From assembly GCA_964515395.1 (NCBI GenBank), contig CAZERC010000005.1, forward strand, positions 1-63,688: a stretch of DNA of 63,688 nt, in the 5' to 3' direction. A model generated the notes under the pieces. That model worked only from the letters and a program-made list of their open reading frames with translations, had not been told where the DNA came from and searched no databases. A program made the position numbers and the translations under genes. Shown one piece after another: positions 51,879 to 59,947 of the stretch. Origin of the DNA: UBA1876 sp964515395 (GTDB lineage Bacteria; Synergistota; Synergistia; Synergistales; Thermovirgaceae). The stretch's first letter is position 1. Every line of letters starts with the position of its first letter.

Positions 51879-52271
51879 ATGGCCCTTTCAAAACACAAGC
51901 TGCTGAAGATGAAAATCGCTCTTTTGATAGCCGTCGTATTTGTCGTTTGTTTTGCTGTTTTCTCATTTTTTATGACCAAAGTCGATGCCAAGATGGACGC
52001 CATAGAACTGGTCAAGACCCGGTACCTGCCGAAAGAACGAAGAGACGGTTTCGTTTCCTCCGTCAGCAGGGAGGGGAAATTCAAGCTTCTGGGATGGGAT
52101 ATAAAACCCGCAGGTGATGAAGAAACTTTTATCGTCAGCTACAAGCTCAAAAGGCTGAACGAAGACGGTTTTGCAAAGGGTCCTGAGGAAGGTTTCTGGT
52201 ACAGGGTTAACCTCTCTGAAAACAGCTGCGAACAGGTTTTCCCTCCGGGAACCGTCACTCCCGAAGAATAA
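51879..52271 (+). CDS. Small membrane-anchored protein, unknown
   Basis: 130 residues, GGGAGGT 12 bases before the ATG. One N-terminal membrane helix (IALLIAVVFVVCFAVFSFFM) and then a soluble outer part with a KRLNEDGFAKGPEEGFWYRV segment. No family recognised. Divergent from the 1100-residue exported protein across 148 bp, and followed by another membrane protein 53 bp on. Confidence 0.65.
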   Translation: MALSKHKLLKMKIALLIAVVFVVCFAVFSFFMTKVDAKMDAIELVKTRYLPKERRDGFVSSVSREGKFKLLGWDIKPAGDEETFIVSYKLKRLNEDGFAKGPEEGFWYRVNLSENSCEQVFPPGTVTPEE

Positions 52272-52324
52272 CCCTTCCAGCAAGAAAAGATTTGTCCACA
52301 CAACGGGGGAGGAGGAGTTCTCAC

Positions 52325-52726
52325 ATGTATTACTTCAGGTTTCTGGCACTTGTTTTTGGTGTTCTGCTGGTCACGGTCGCGCCGTGTATGCTCATCCTCG
52401 AAAAAAGGTGGAGGCAATTCGTCCTCGAAAGACTCTACCCTCCGCTTCAACCCCTCTGGATCTGGGCTGCCGCCGCCGTTTCCGTCTTTATCGTCGTTAT
52501 CACCTGGTACATGGAACTCACGACGCATGTCTCTTTTTCCTGGCTTCTGACCTTTTTCGTGACCCTTTCCATACCAAAAATGTACTTCCTGCTTTTCCGA
52601 TATGCCGAGACCAGGAGAAGGCTGCTTCCTTTCATCGAAAACGAAAGGCTTTTTCCCCTCGTTTCCGCCCTCACCAGCTGGTGCCTGGGACTCGTCATCC
52701 TTGCCCTGGGCGTTTTTTCCCTGTAG
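52325..52726 (+). CDS. Small multi-pass membrane protein, unknown
   Basis: 133 residues from the ATG at 52325 with GGAGGAG seven bases upstream. Four hydrophobic stretches: near the start, then WIWAAAAVSVFIVVITWY, SWLLTFFVTLSIPKMYFLLF and the C-terminal LVSALTSWCLGLVILALGV. Basic loops lie between them. Likely cotranscribed with the preceding small gene. Function unknown. Confidence 0.65.
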   Translation: MYYFRFLALVFGVLLVTVAPCMLILEKRWRQFVLERLYPPLQPLWIWAAAAVSVFIVVITWYMELTTHVSFSWLLTFFVTLSIPKMYFLLFRYAETRRRLLPFIENERLFPLVSALTSWCLGLVILALGVFSL

Positions 52727-52740
52727 CTGCTCCATCAAAA

Positions 52741-52773
52741 GAAGGCGCCGGTTCATCTCTTCCCGGCGCCTTC
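52741..52773. terminator. Bidirectional terminator between convergent small genes
   Basis: GAAGGCGCCGG (52741-52751) pairs with CCGGCGCCTTC (52763-52773), 11 pairs. On the minus strand TTTT follows directly; on the plus strand a pyrimidine stretch follows. Confidence 0.8.
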
Positions 52774-52833
52774 TCCATTCTTTTCCGATTTCGCGATTTC
52801 GTAATGTCCCGAAAACTTCGTGTGTCACACTCC

Positions 52834-53004
52834 TCAGGTGTTGCAGCCCGGTTCGTCGTCACCGGCTTCCTGCACGAGGTTCTCCACCCAATTGCTCTCA
52901 AAATCATCAATGAGGTCCCTGAAGGCCTCCATATCATACTCAACGAAACACCGAAGATCCGATGTACAGCTCAGGTTGCCCAGGATTTTTTGTTCCTTTT
53001 TCAC
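52834..53004 (-). CDS. 56-residue acidic protein, unknown
   Basis: GTG at 53004 has GGGAGGG seven bases upstream and runs 56 codons to TGA at 52834. The protein starts KKEQKILGNLSCTSDLRC and contains YDMEAFRDLIDDFESNW, then an acidic end; it has three cysteines. Codon use looks like its neighbours and the terminator at 52741-52773 follows. No other gene occupies this stretch on either strand. Function unknown. Confidence 0.6.
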   Translation of the reverse strand: MKKEQKILGNLSCTSDLRCFVEYDMEAFRDLIDDFESNWVENLVQEAGDDEPGCNT

Positions 53005-53209
53005 TCTTATCCCTCCCGATCCGGGTTCCCTGAAAATTTGAACCCGGCGTATCGCGCCTGTTTCTCTTTTATATTAACATGCCTTGTCTTCGCGTGCAGC
53101 AGGCAAAACCAAACTACGCATACAATACAGACTTATCATGCTATTCTGTTTTGTGATATATTCGGAATTGTTCTGGATGAAAACCCGGACTGAAGGGAGG
53201 AAGTCATTC

Positions 53210-53395
53210 ATGCCGAAGATAAACTTTCCTCACGCAGGACATGAAAACCATCTTTGCTACCTTCACAACCTCGGCCTTCTCGAAGCAGATCTGGACCATT
53301 ACAAAGACCTCGTACAAGGGGCGCAGTTCATCTGCAAGATGTGCGGCCGTGCTGCGAAAAACGCGGATAGCCTCTGTAAGCCTGAAAAACTCTAG
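53210..53395 (+). CDS. 61-residue zinc-ribbon-like protein, unknown
   Basis: ATG at 53210, nine bases after AAGGGAGG, followed by a clear terminator. Composition: an N-terminal half rich in H and L (HAGHENHLCYLHNLGLLEAD) and a possible metal site with CKMCGRAAKNADSLC. A small metal-binding or regulatory protein is plausible. Not recognised. Confidence 0.65.
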   Translation: MPKINFPHAGHENHLCYLHNLGLLEADLDHYKDLVQGAQFICKMCGRAAKNADSLCKPEKL

Positions 53396-53411
53396 CCTGC
53401 TGGTGAAAGCG

Positions 53412-53450
53412 ATCCACCCCGGGCACAGGGAACCTCCCGGGGTGGATTTC
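53412..53450 (+). terminator. Terminator after the 61-residue gene
   Basis: ATCCACCCCGGG (53412-53423) pairs with CCCGGGGTGGAT (53436-53447), 12 pairs, followed by TTCGTTT. Confidence 0.85.
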
Positions 53451-53485
53451 GTTTACCCTGAAAATCTTCAAAAAGGGGAACAACC

Positions 53486-54667
53486 ATGAAGCTGCCTCCG
53501 CTTCAGGGACTTCCGGCAAAACTTGCCGTCTCCCTCGAAGAATTGGCCCCTGAAGCCTGCCATTTAAGCGATTTTCTCGCTTCCCGCCCCGAGCCGTCCG
53601 GCCGTGAACACGTGGCATGCTCTCTCCATGCCGATTTCCTGCGGCGGCACGGCTTCGACACGAGAACAGGAATTTGCGGCTTCGAGACGGCTTTTTCTGC
53701 CGGAAAGACGTGGGGCACGAGGGATCCCGTAATGACATTGCTTGCAGAATATGACGCCCTCCCCGGGATCGGCCATGGCTGCGGCCATAACCTGGCGGGA
53801 GCCATGACATCTTTGGCGGCTGCTGCAATCGTGAGGAGCAGGGAATTCGAAAACGCCGAGCTTCGGGTTCTTGGGACCCCCTGCGAGGAAACCGGTGATG
53901 CCAAGGTTGTCATGACGGATCGAGGGGTCTTCGATGATACCGATATCGCGTTGATGATCCACCCCGCTCCGGGTTTCACCACGGTTTCGTTCCGTTCTGT
54001 CGCCTATTCAGTCAGGGAGGTCTCTTTCCGTGAGCCCCCCGATCGTGACGATGCCAATGAAACCGGCCTCCTTTCGGAGGAAGCACTGGACCGTTTCCGG
54101 CTCAAGCTGCTTTCCTTCCATGATGAAAGCTGTCCTGCCACGGTATCACCGGCGTATTTCGATGACGGCGTTGAATCCTTTTCGGCACCAGGCATGGCCA
54201 AAGGCAGATTCGCCTTCTTTTCCGCCCGCCGAAAATTTCTCGATGACTTCCTGGAAAAGGTTCATGAAATGGCTGACACCGAAAGCAGGCGCCCTGGGCT
54301 TCTCCTTTCCTGGGAAACCATTGGCGCTGACTTGTCGGAATTTCTGCCGAGCAAGTCCGCAGAAAGACATATGCTGAAGATCTTCCGAAAACTGGGCCTT
54401 TCTGAAGCCGGATCCCCGATGCTTCACGGTTCGGCGGATGTTGGAAACGTCAGTCGCGCTTGTCCTGTCGTTCATCCCATGCTCGATGTGACGGGGCAAA
54501 GGCTGCCCTGGCATTCCCGGGCATTCGCCGATGCCACGACCCGCCCGAAAGCCCATGAAGCCCTTGTCCTCGGAGCCGCCGCACTGAGCCTTTTCGTTGC
54601 GGAGTTCGCCCTTTCAAAGTCTTTCAGGCAGACCGTGACCGAAGAACACGGATCAAGGCGCCGTTGA
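53486..54667 (+). CDS. M20-family amidohydrolase (AbgB/aminoacylase-like) with a divergent lid domain
   Basis: 393 residues. Metal-binding segments LLAEYDALPGIGHGCGHN and PCEETGDAKV, plus MIHPAPG, place it among amidohydrolases that cleave acyl-amino acids or aminobenzoyl-glutamate-type amides. The dimerisation (lid) domain that normally contains a GKxAHA motif is here short and unrelated-looking (about residues 170-270), so the histidine donated to the partner active site is not visible. The 3' end overlaps the convergent FAD enzyme gene by 15 bp. Confidence 0.8.
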   Translation: MKLPPLQGLPAKLAVSLEELAPEACHLSDFLASRPEPSGREHVACSLHADFLRRHGFDTRTGICGFETAFSAGKTWGTRDPVMTLLAEYDALPGIGHGCGHNLAGAMTSLAAAAIVRSREFENAELRVLGTPCEETGDAKVVMTDRGVFDDTDIALMIHPAPGFTTVSFRSVAYSVREVSFREPPDRDDANETGLLSEEALDRFRLKLLSFHDESCPATVSPAYFDDGVESFSAPGMAKGRFAFFSARRKFLDDFLEKVHEMADTESRRPGLLLSWETIGADLSEFLPSKSAERHMLKIFRKLGLSEAGSPMLHGSADVGNVSRACPVVHPMLDVTGQRLPWHSRAFADATTRPKAHEALVLGAAALSLFVAEFALSKSFRQTVTEEHGSRRR

Positions 54668-56104
54668 ACCGTTTTTTTCTGCTGTATCCGCAAAATCAAC
54701 AATTTTCCCTGGATTGAGTATCATGTTGGGGTCGAAAACTTTTTTGATGCCCCTGATCAGTTCCATTTGGGTTTCGTCAAGAAACAGGCTCATGTATTTT
54801 TTCCGCTTCAGGCCGATTCCATGCTCACCGGAAAGGGTCCCACCGAGCTCAGCCACCAGTCTGTAGAGGTCCAGCCGGGCCGCCTCGATCGCCTCGCGCC
54901 AGTCTTCGCGGTCCTCCCCGGCAAGGATGTTTACATGCATATTGCCATCCCCGACATGCCCGAAATTCGCGCTCTCAAGGTCGTAAGAGGAACAGACACG
55001 CCCGATGCCCTTCATCAGCTCCGGCACGGCGCTGGTAGGAACGACGAGGTCCTCCTTGGCGTATTTGGTGTAGAAGGCGATGACGGCTTCGGCGATGTTT
55101 TTCCTGGCCTTCCAGAGCTGATCACGGAAGTTTCTGTTGTCCGCCACGAAGACCTCTAAAGCTCCGCCTTCGAAGCAGAGGTCCCCCACTTGTTCATACT
55201 GGTCGGCCAAGACCTCGGGATCACCGCCTTCAAGCTGCACTATCAGATGTGCCCCGGCATCGTCATAGGGCAGTGAGCTGCCGATATATCTGGATACGAG
55301 CGAGAGAGATCTTTTGTCCATGAACTCCAGGGAGGACGGGATCAGTCCTGTCTCCCTGATGACCCGCGGGACGAAGGCAATGGCCTCGTCAACTCCCGGG
55401 AAAGGCACGAGAAGGTCCACCACGTGTTCCTGGCGCGGGACGAGTTTCAGCACCACCTTCGTCACCACGCCCAGAGTTCCCTCGGAACCGACCAGAAGGT
55501 GGACCAGGTCCAGACCGGTCACGTCCTTCCGGCGTTTGCCTCCGAACCATGACACCCTTCCTGAAGGCAGCACGACTTCCAGGGCGAGAACGTTTGCGCC
55601 GGTGGTCCCGTATTTGATAACCCTGTTGCCTCCCGCGTTTTCGGCGACATTGCCGCCGATGAAAGAGGCATCTCCACTGCAGGGATCGCCGGCGTATTCC
55701 AGTCCATGACGGGCCGCTGCAGCCTGGATTTCGGCCGTCACCACACCCGGCTCCGCGGTGATCGTAAGGTTTTCAAGGTCCACTTCCAAAATCCGGTTCA
55801 TCCTGTCGAAGGCCATGACGATGCCGCCGAATGCCGGGACAGCCCCTCCCGAGAGACCCGTGCCGGCACCGCGGGGGGTCACCGGTATCCTTCGCCGGTT
55901 TGCATAATCCATCACCGCCGCAACGTGTTCCGTGGTTTCCGGAAAGACGACAATCCCGGCACAGTAGGGCCGGTCCCAGAACTGGACGCCCACTTCATCC
56001 CTGGAATAGGTTTGCCGTTTCTCCTCGTCAACTGCGACATTCGGGGGACCGAGCATTTCCTCGAGATCCTTCAGGACACGTTCCGTAACAGCCGCGTATT
56101 CCAT
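54653..56104 (-). CDS. lctD: FAD-linked 2-hydroxyacid dehydrogenase (GlcD/LctD type)
   Basis: 483 residues from the ATG at 56104, one-base overlap with etfA. FAD-binding FAD_binding_4 domain: TPRGAGTGLSGGAVP, GDPCSGDASFIGGNVAENAGG; C-terminal FAD-oxidase domain with NFGHVGDGNMHVN and SGEHGIGLKRKKY. It oxidises lactate, glycolate or a similar 2-hydroxyacid and passes electrons to the adjacent ETF. The set EtfB-EtfA-GlcD matches the electron-confurcating lactate dehydrogenase of acetogens. Confidence 0.85.
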   Translation of the reverse strand: MEYAAVTERVLKDLEEMLGPPNVAVDEEKRQTYSRDEVGVQFWDRPYCAGIVVFPETTEHVAAVMDYANRRRIPVTPRGAGTGLSGGAVPAFGGIVMAFDRMNRILEVDLENLTITAEPGVVTAEIQAAAARHGLEYAGDPCSGDASFIGGNVAENAGGNRVIKYGTTGANVLALEVVLPSGRVSWFGGKRRKDVTGLDLVHLLVGSEGTLGVVTKVVLKLVPRQEHVVDLLVPFPGVDEAIAFVPRVIRETGLIPSSLEFMDKRSLSLVSRYIGSSLPYDDAGAHLIVQLEGGDPEVLADQYEQVGDLCFEGGALEVFVADNRNFRDQLWKARKNIAEAVIAFYTKYAKEDLVVPTSAVPELMKGIGRVCSSYDLESANFGHVGDGNMHVNILAGEDREDWREAIEAARLDLYRLVAELGGTLSGEHGIGLKRKKYMSLFLDETQMELIRGIKKVFDPNMILNPGKIVDFADTAEKNGSTAP

Positions 56105-57117
56105 CAAACACCGCCCCCCTTTCTGTCTTGCAGTTCATCGATCAACCGCGGCACGATGTCAAAAAGATCGCCGCACAGCCCCAGATCGGCCACTCTGAAG
56201 ATGGGGGCTTCGGGATCCTTGTTTATGGCGACGATAAAATCCGCCGTCTGCATCCCCGCAAGATGCTGTACGGCCCCGGAAATCCCCACCGCCATGTAGA
56301 CTTTCGGTGATACGACCTTGCCGCTCAATCCGACCTGGTGAGGATATCCGATCCACCGGTTGTCCACGGCGGCACGACTTGCTCCCACTCCGCCATCGAG
56401 CAGGGAGGCCAGTTTCCTGAGCATGTCGAAATGCTCGGATCTCTTCAGACCTTTCCCACCTGATACGATGATGTCCCGATCCTGGATGTTCACGTCCTCT
56501 TCTCCGGTTTTTTCGAAACCCAAAGGTTCGATCCTGCTTCTGAAGACCCTTTCAGGCAAAGAAGGATGCAACACTTCTGCCCGTCCTGTCTGAGAGGGTT
56601 GGGGAACCGGAAAGGTTTTCGGGCGTACCGTCGCCATCTGGGGCAGGTGCTCGGGAGTCCTGATGATGGCCATGATGTTCCCGCCGATGGCGGGCCTCGT
56701 CTGCAGAAGCTGTCCCGTCTCGTCATCGATTTCAAGCCCTGTGCAATCGGCGGTCAATCCCGTTCCCAACTTTGCGGCCACGGCCGGCATGACGGTCCTT
56801 CCCGCTGTAGTGGCCGGGGCGAGTACGATTCGGGGCGCCGTGCGTCGAATAATTTCCTCAAGAACCTGCGCCTGGACTTCCTGGTTGAAAAGCTCCAGGC
56901 GCTCATCCTTCACGCACAAGATGCGGTCTGCTCCATATCCGGCCAGCAGACCGGGATTTTCGGCAAGCTCGTGGTACATCACAAGCACGGAGACTTCTTC
57001 ATGCAATGAATCTGCAAGAGATCTCGCCTTGGATGTCAGCTCCATTGTGACACCATGAATATGGCTTCCCCTGGTCTCTCCAAGCACGAGGATATCTTTC
57101 GCATCATGAACCGTCAT
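56104..57117 (-). CDS. etfA: Electron transfer flavoprotein alpha subunit
   Basis: 337 residues from the ATG at 57117, with GGGGGGTG six bases upstream. The C-terminal FAD domain is complete (SGGKGLKRSEHF, GASRAAVDNRWIGYPHQVGLSGK, VAINKDPEAPIFRVADLG). There is no N-terminal ferredoxin-like extension of the sort seen on the acetogen LctC. It forms a heterodimer with EtfB and serves the dehydrogenase encoded next. Confidence 0.92.
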   Translation of the reverse strand: MTVHDAKDILVLGETRGSHIHGVTMELTSKARSLADSLHEEVSVLVMYHELAENPGLLAGYGADRILCVKDERLELFNQEVQAQVLEEIIRRTAPRIVLAPATTAGRTVMPAVAAKLGTGLTADCTGLEIDDETGQLLQTRPAIGGNIMAIIRTPEHLPQMATVRPKTFPVPQPSQTGRAEVLHPSLPERVFRSRIEPLGFEKTGEEDVNIQDRDIIVSGGKGLKRSEHFDMLRKLASLLDGGVGASRAAVDNRWIGYPHQVGLSGKVVSPKVYMAVGISGAVQHLAGMQTADFIVAINKDPEAPIFRVADLGLCGDLFDIVPRLIDELQDRKGGGV

Positions 57118-57919
57118 GATTTGCACCCCCCGCGAGGATCCCGCGTTTTTGGAGTTCATCAAGGAGCCTGGAAATGCCCTCGTCAAGATCCTTCCCCTTG
57201 TACAGCAAAGGATCACGGGCAACCTGGGGATGAAAGATCCGTACCACCCTTGTCGGGGATCCGGCAAGCCCAACTTCCCCGGGATTCAGATCAAGATCTT
57301 CAAGGCTCGTCACGCAGATTTCCGTTCTGCGGCCTTTCTTTTTCCCTGCCAAAGTCGGCATGGCTGGTTCGTTGAGATCTCTCAGAACCGTCAAGACGCA
57401 GGGAAGCGGCAAACGCTGCCTTTCGATGCCGTCTTCTACAGTCCTCGAGACAATCACGCTGCCTTCCCCGTGAATGTGAATATCGCTTACATAGGTGCTG
57501 AAAGGCAGATCAAGCATGGCCGCTACTTCGGGCCCGACCTGACCGGTCTCGCCGTCAGTGGCTTTCTCTCCGGCCAGCACAAGATCAAAAGGGCCGAATG
57601 CCCTGAGGGCCGCGACAAGCGTCGCCGCTGTGGCCCAGGTATCGGCTGCGGCAAATCCGGGATCGTTCAAAAAAAACACATTGTTGGCTCCCAGTGCAAT
57701 GGCCTCGCGAAGCGCCTTTTCAGCCTGCGGAGGACCCATGGAAATGACGGAGACCTCGCCTCCGCGGCTTGACCTCAGATCAAGGGCAGCCTGGAGGGCG
57801 TGCAAATCAAGGGGATTGATAATCGCCCCCGCTCCTTCGCGGATCATGGTTCCCTTTTCTTCGTCCATGCAGACTTCATCAGTATCAGGAACCTGCTTGA
57901 GCAAAACACCGATACGCAT
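57104..57919 (-). CDS. etfB: Electron transfer flavoprotein beta subunit
   Basis: 271 residues from the ATG at 57919; the ribosome site is weak (GGACGTGA). Standard N-terminus (MRIGVLLKQVPDTDEV) and NPLDLHALQAALDLR, LVLAGEKATDGETGQVGPEVA for nucleotide binding. Bifurcating and confurcating ETFs have a second FAD here; the sequence alone does not decide it. First gene of the three-gene unit, divergent from the symporter unit. Confidence 0.9.
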   Translation of the reverse strand: MRIGVLLKQVPDTDEVCMDEEKGTMIREGAGAIINPLDLHALQAALDLRSSRGGEVSVISMGPPQAEKALREAIALGANNVFFLNDPGFAAADTWATAATLVAALRAFGPFDLVLAGEKATDGETGQVGPEVAAMLDLPFSTYVSDIHIHGEGSVIVSRTVEDGIERQRLPLPCVLTVLRDLNEPAMPTLAGKKKGRRTEICVTSLEDLDLNPGEVGLAGSPTRVVRIFHPQVARDPLLYKGKDLDEGISRLLDELQKRGILAGGANHDGS

Positions 57920-58079
57920 CGAATCACGTCCATTATCCGGAGTATATGTGAGGTTCCCCGGCACAAGAATACCTGACCGGAGGATACCCAAGCCCACAGT
58001 ATAGACCATTTGTGCCGGCTTCTTCGAGAAACGGGAAAGGCCTCGAAGTATCTGAAACAAACGGTTTTACTCTTGCAAT

Positions 58080-58108
58080 TTGACAATCTGTCGTCCCGAG
58101 GGTATTAT
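58080..58108 (+). promoter_or_regulatory. Strong promoter for the short ORF / symporter unit
   Basis: A perfect TTGACA (58080-58085) is 17 bp from TATTAT (58103-58108). Transcription would begin near 58115, about 20 bases before the 39-codon ORF. Confidence 0.75.
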
Positions 58109-58135
58109 CCACAAAATATCTTCAGGGAGGAAACC

Positions 58136-58255
58136 ATGGCCTTTAACTTCCAGGCTCTCGGTCTTGCCGGCTACATGGACCGCTATTATTACGCCTGTCA
58201 CAAGCCCGTCACGATCCGGACCGGGACACGTCGGCCATGGAAACACGCAGTGTAA
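58136..58255 (+). CDS. 39-codon ORF, possible leader peptide
   Basis: ATG at 58136, five bases after AGGGAGG. The peptide has YYYACHK in its middle and ends RRPWKHAV. It lies between a strong promoter and a strong terminator upstream of the symporter genes, the layout of an attenuator leader. Bases GTCGGC (58229-58234) could pair with GCCGAC of the terminator left arm. It might also simply be a small protein. No homologue recognised. Confidence 0.5.
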   Translation: MAFNFQALGLAGYMDRYYYACHKPVTIRTGTRRPWKHAV

Positions 58256-58284
58256 CACCCTGAAAGCACCACAGGAACAGACGA

Positions 58285-58317
58285 GGCCGCCGACCCACCG
58301 GGTCGGCGGCCTTTTTT
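58285..58317 (+). terminator. Strong terminator between the short ORF and the symporter genes
   Basis: GGCCGCCGACCC (58285-58296) and GGGTCGGCGGCC (58300-58311) form 12 perfect pairs with a three-base loop, followed by TTTTTT. Transcripts must read through it, or start after it, to reach the symporter. Confidence 0.9.
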
Positions 58318-58340
58318 GTATCTTTGAGGAGGTGTCGGTA

Positions 58341-58445
58341 ATGGCGAGTATGGATTTTTGGGTAACGGCGGCCCTGTCTTCATTGCTTCTCGGCGGCGCA
58401 TGGTCTCTCTGGCGGCTTGTTCACGAAAGGAGGCGTCAGTCATGA
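58341..58445 (+). CDS. Symporter small accessory protein
   Basis: 34 residues, one hydrophobic helix with tryptophans (MDFWVTAALSSLLLGGAWSLW) and a basic tail. GAGGAGGTG precedes the ATG and its stop overlaps the symporter start (ATGA). Very short single-helix proteins encoded before SSS-family symporters are a known arrangement and are named symporter small accessory proteins. Confidence 0.7.
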   Translation: MASMDFWVTAALSSLLLGGAWSLWRLVHERRRQS

Positions 58446-59896
58446 CGATCTTCATTGTCTGGTTTCTGTATGGTTCGGCTCTCGTCGCTCTCGCCCGGTG
58501 GTCCCGGGGCGGGGACGTCCTGCTTCCAGGAAAGGTCGGGGTCCTGGTCCAGGCGTTAGCCTATGTAGCGACCTATGTATCGGCCGTGGCCCTCGTAGGA
58601 TTTGCCGGTCTTTGCCACAAATGGGGCCTGCAGATGACCCTCGTCGCCGCGGGGAACATGTGGCTCGGGACCTGGTTCGTCTACCGTTTCCTCGCCTGGC
58701 CCACCCGGCTGTGGCAGAGAAAGCTCAATGCAAAGACACCGGCGGAAATGCTGGGGAAGGCCGCAGGCTCACCGGCCCTGAAATCATACCTCGGTCTCCT
58801 TTCCGGACTCCTTCTCATCGTCTATGCATCGGCGGTCTTCAAGGGCGCCGCAATCATGCTTTCGGGGGCAACGGGCCTGTCTCAAAATCTCTGTCTCTGG
58901 CTTCTTGTCGGACTTGTGGCAACAAGCGTTTCCTGGGGAGGCCTCAGGGGCGTTCTTTTTACGGAGGCACTTCAGGGGGGGATCATGGTCCTGGGAGTTC
59001 TGGCGCTTCTTTTTGCAATCCTCAAAGCTGTCGGGGGACCTCTGGAAGGGTTGTCAGCCCTCGCTTCCCTGGAACCCACCACACAGGCTGACAGGGGGTT
59101 CACAGCTCTCAGTTCAGGTCAGGGTGGCCTCTTTATCTTTTCCCTTGTGGCCGTCACCTCCATCGGGGTCTGGGCACAACCACAGCTCGTCCAGCGGCAT
59201 TTCGCCCTGAAAAGCCCCATGGAAGCCCGCAAGGTGATCCCCTTTGCCATGCTGGCCATCGCAATTGTGGTGGGTGGCGCCTATTTCTCCGGTGCCCTTT
59301 CGCGGCTTGTCATCGGACCTGACGTAGAATCCGTCGACTCGGTGCTTCCCATTCTGATCCGGCGTCTCCTTCCCGAGGCGGGAACTCAGCTTTTCGCCCT
59401 GGCCATCATCTCGGCTTCCCTTTCCACGGCCTCCGCCCTGCTCCACATCGTCGCCGCCTCCCTGACAAACGATGTGGTCGGAAAAAGCCCCGGTCGAAAA
59501 ACATGGATGTTCATCGTTCCTCTTTGCGCCATCGGAAGCGGAATATTTGCAATGAAAAACTCCCAGATCATCGCCATGATCTGCACCACCAGCTGGACAC
59601 TGCTGGCAGCGGCTATCCTGGTACCGTACCTCACTCTCCTTGCGGTGGGAGACAGATTCGGCAAGGTCACTTTCTGGGCTTCCTCTGTTTCCGGGCTGGC
59701 GGCCGCCCTCGGGTGGTTTGCCGCCGGATATGCTCCCACGTCAACGGGGATCTTGCACATTTCTGCTCCAGGATTGCTGGGAGCCATGCACCCTTTCTTC
59801 GTTTCGATTCCTGTATCTTTTGCTGTCCTGGCCCTTTCCGGGACGGTGGCGACAATTCTGGAGGCTCGAACCTCCACCGTCGCTTCAGAGGAATAA
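58442..59896 (+). CDS. Sodium:solute symporter (SSS family)
   Basis: 484 residues from the ATG at 58442, about 13 membrane segments. WAQPQLVQRHFALKS and the sodium-site helix SASLSTASALLHIVAASLTND are typical of the PanF/PutP-like family. It imports a carboxylate or amino acid with Na+. The divergent EtfBA-GlcD operon suggests lactate or a related 2-hydroxyacid, but this is only context. Confidence 0.88.
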   Translation: MTIFIVWFLYGSALVALARWSRGGDVLLPGKVGVLVQALAYVATYVSAVALVGFAGLCHKWGLQMTLVAAGNMWLGTWFVYRFLAWPTRLWQRKLNAKTPAEMLGKAAGSPALKSYLGLLSGLLLIVYASAVFKGAAIMLSGATGLSQNLCLWLLVGLVATSVSWGGLRGVLFTEALQGGIMVLGVLALLFAILKAVGGPLEGLSALASLEPTTQADRGFTALSSGQGGLFIFSLVAVTSIGVWAQPQLVQRHFALKSPMEARKVIPFAMLAIAIVVGGAYFSGALSRLVIGPDVESVDSVLPILIRRLLPEAGTQLFALAIISASLSTASALLHIVAASLTNDVVGKSPGRKTWMFIVPLCAIGSGIFAMKNSQIIAMICTTSWTLLAAAILVPYLTLLAVGDRFGKVTFWASSVSGLAAALGWFAAGYAPTSTGILHISAPGLLGAMHPFFVSIPVSFAVLALSGTVATILEARTSTVASEE

Positions 59897-59900
59897 CACA

Positions 59901-59926
59901 GGAGGCGGGCCAGAAGGCCCGCCTCC
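59901..59926. terminator. Hairpin between the convergent symporter and clpB genes
   Basis: GGAGGCGGGCC (59901-59911) and GGCCCGCCTCC (59916-59926), 11 pairs with an AGAA loop. No T run on either strand, so termination may be weak. Confidence 0.6.
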
Positions 59927-59947
59927 CGCATTACTTCGAAAGCCCGA

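Noticed and set aside
51731..52084. N-terminal extension of the large exported protein to 1218 residues
   Set aside because: It would overlap the divergent 130-residue gene and bury the signal peptide; a GTG with GGAGG at 51730 is better.
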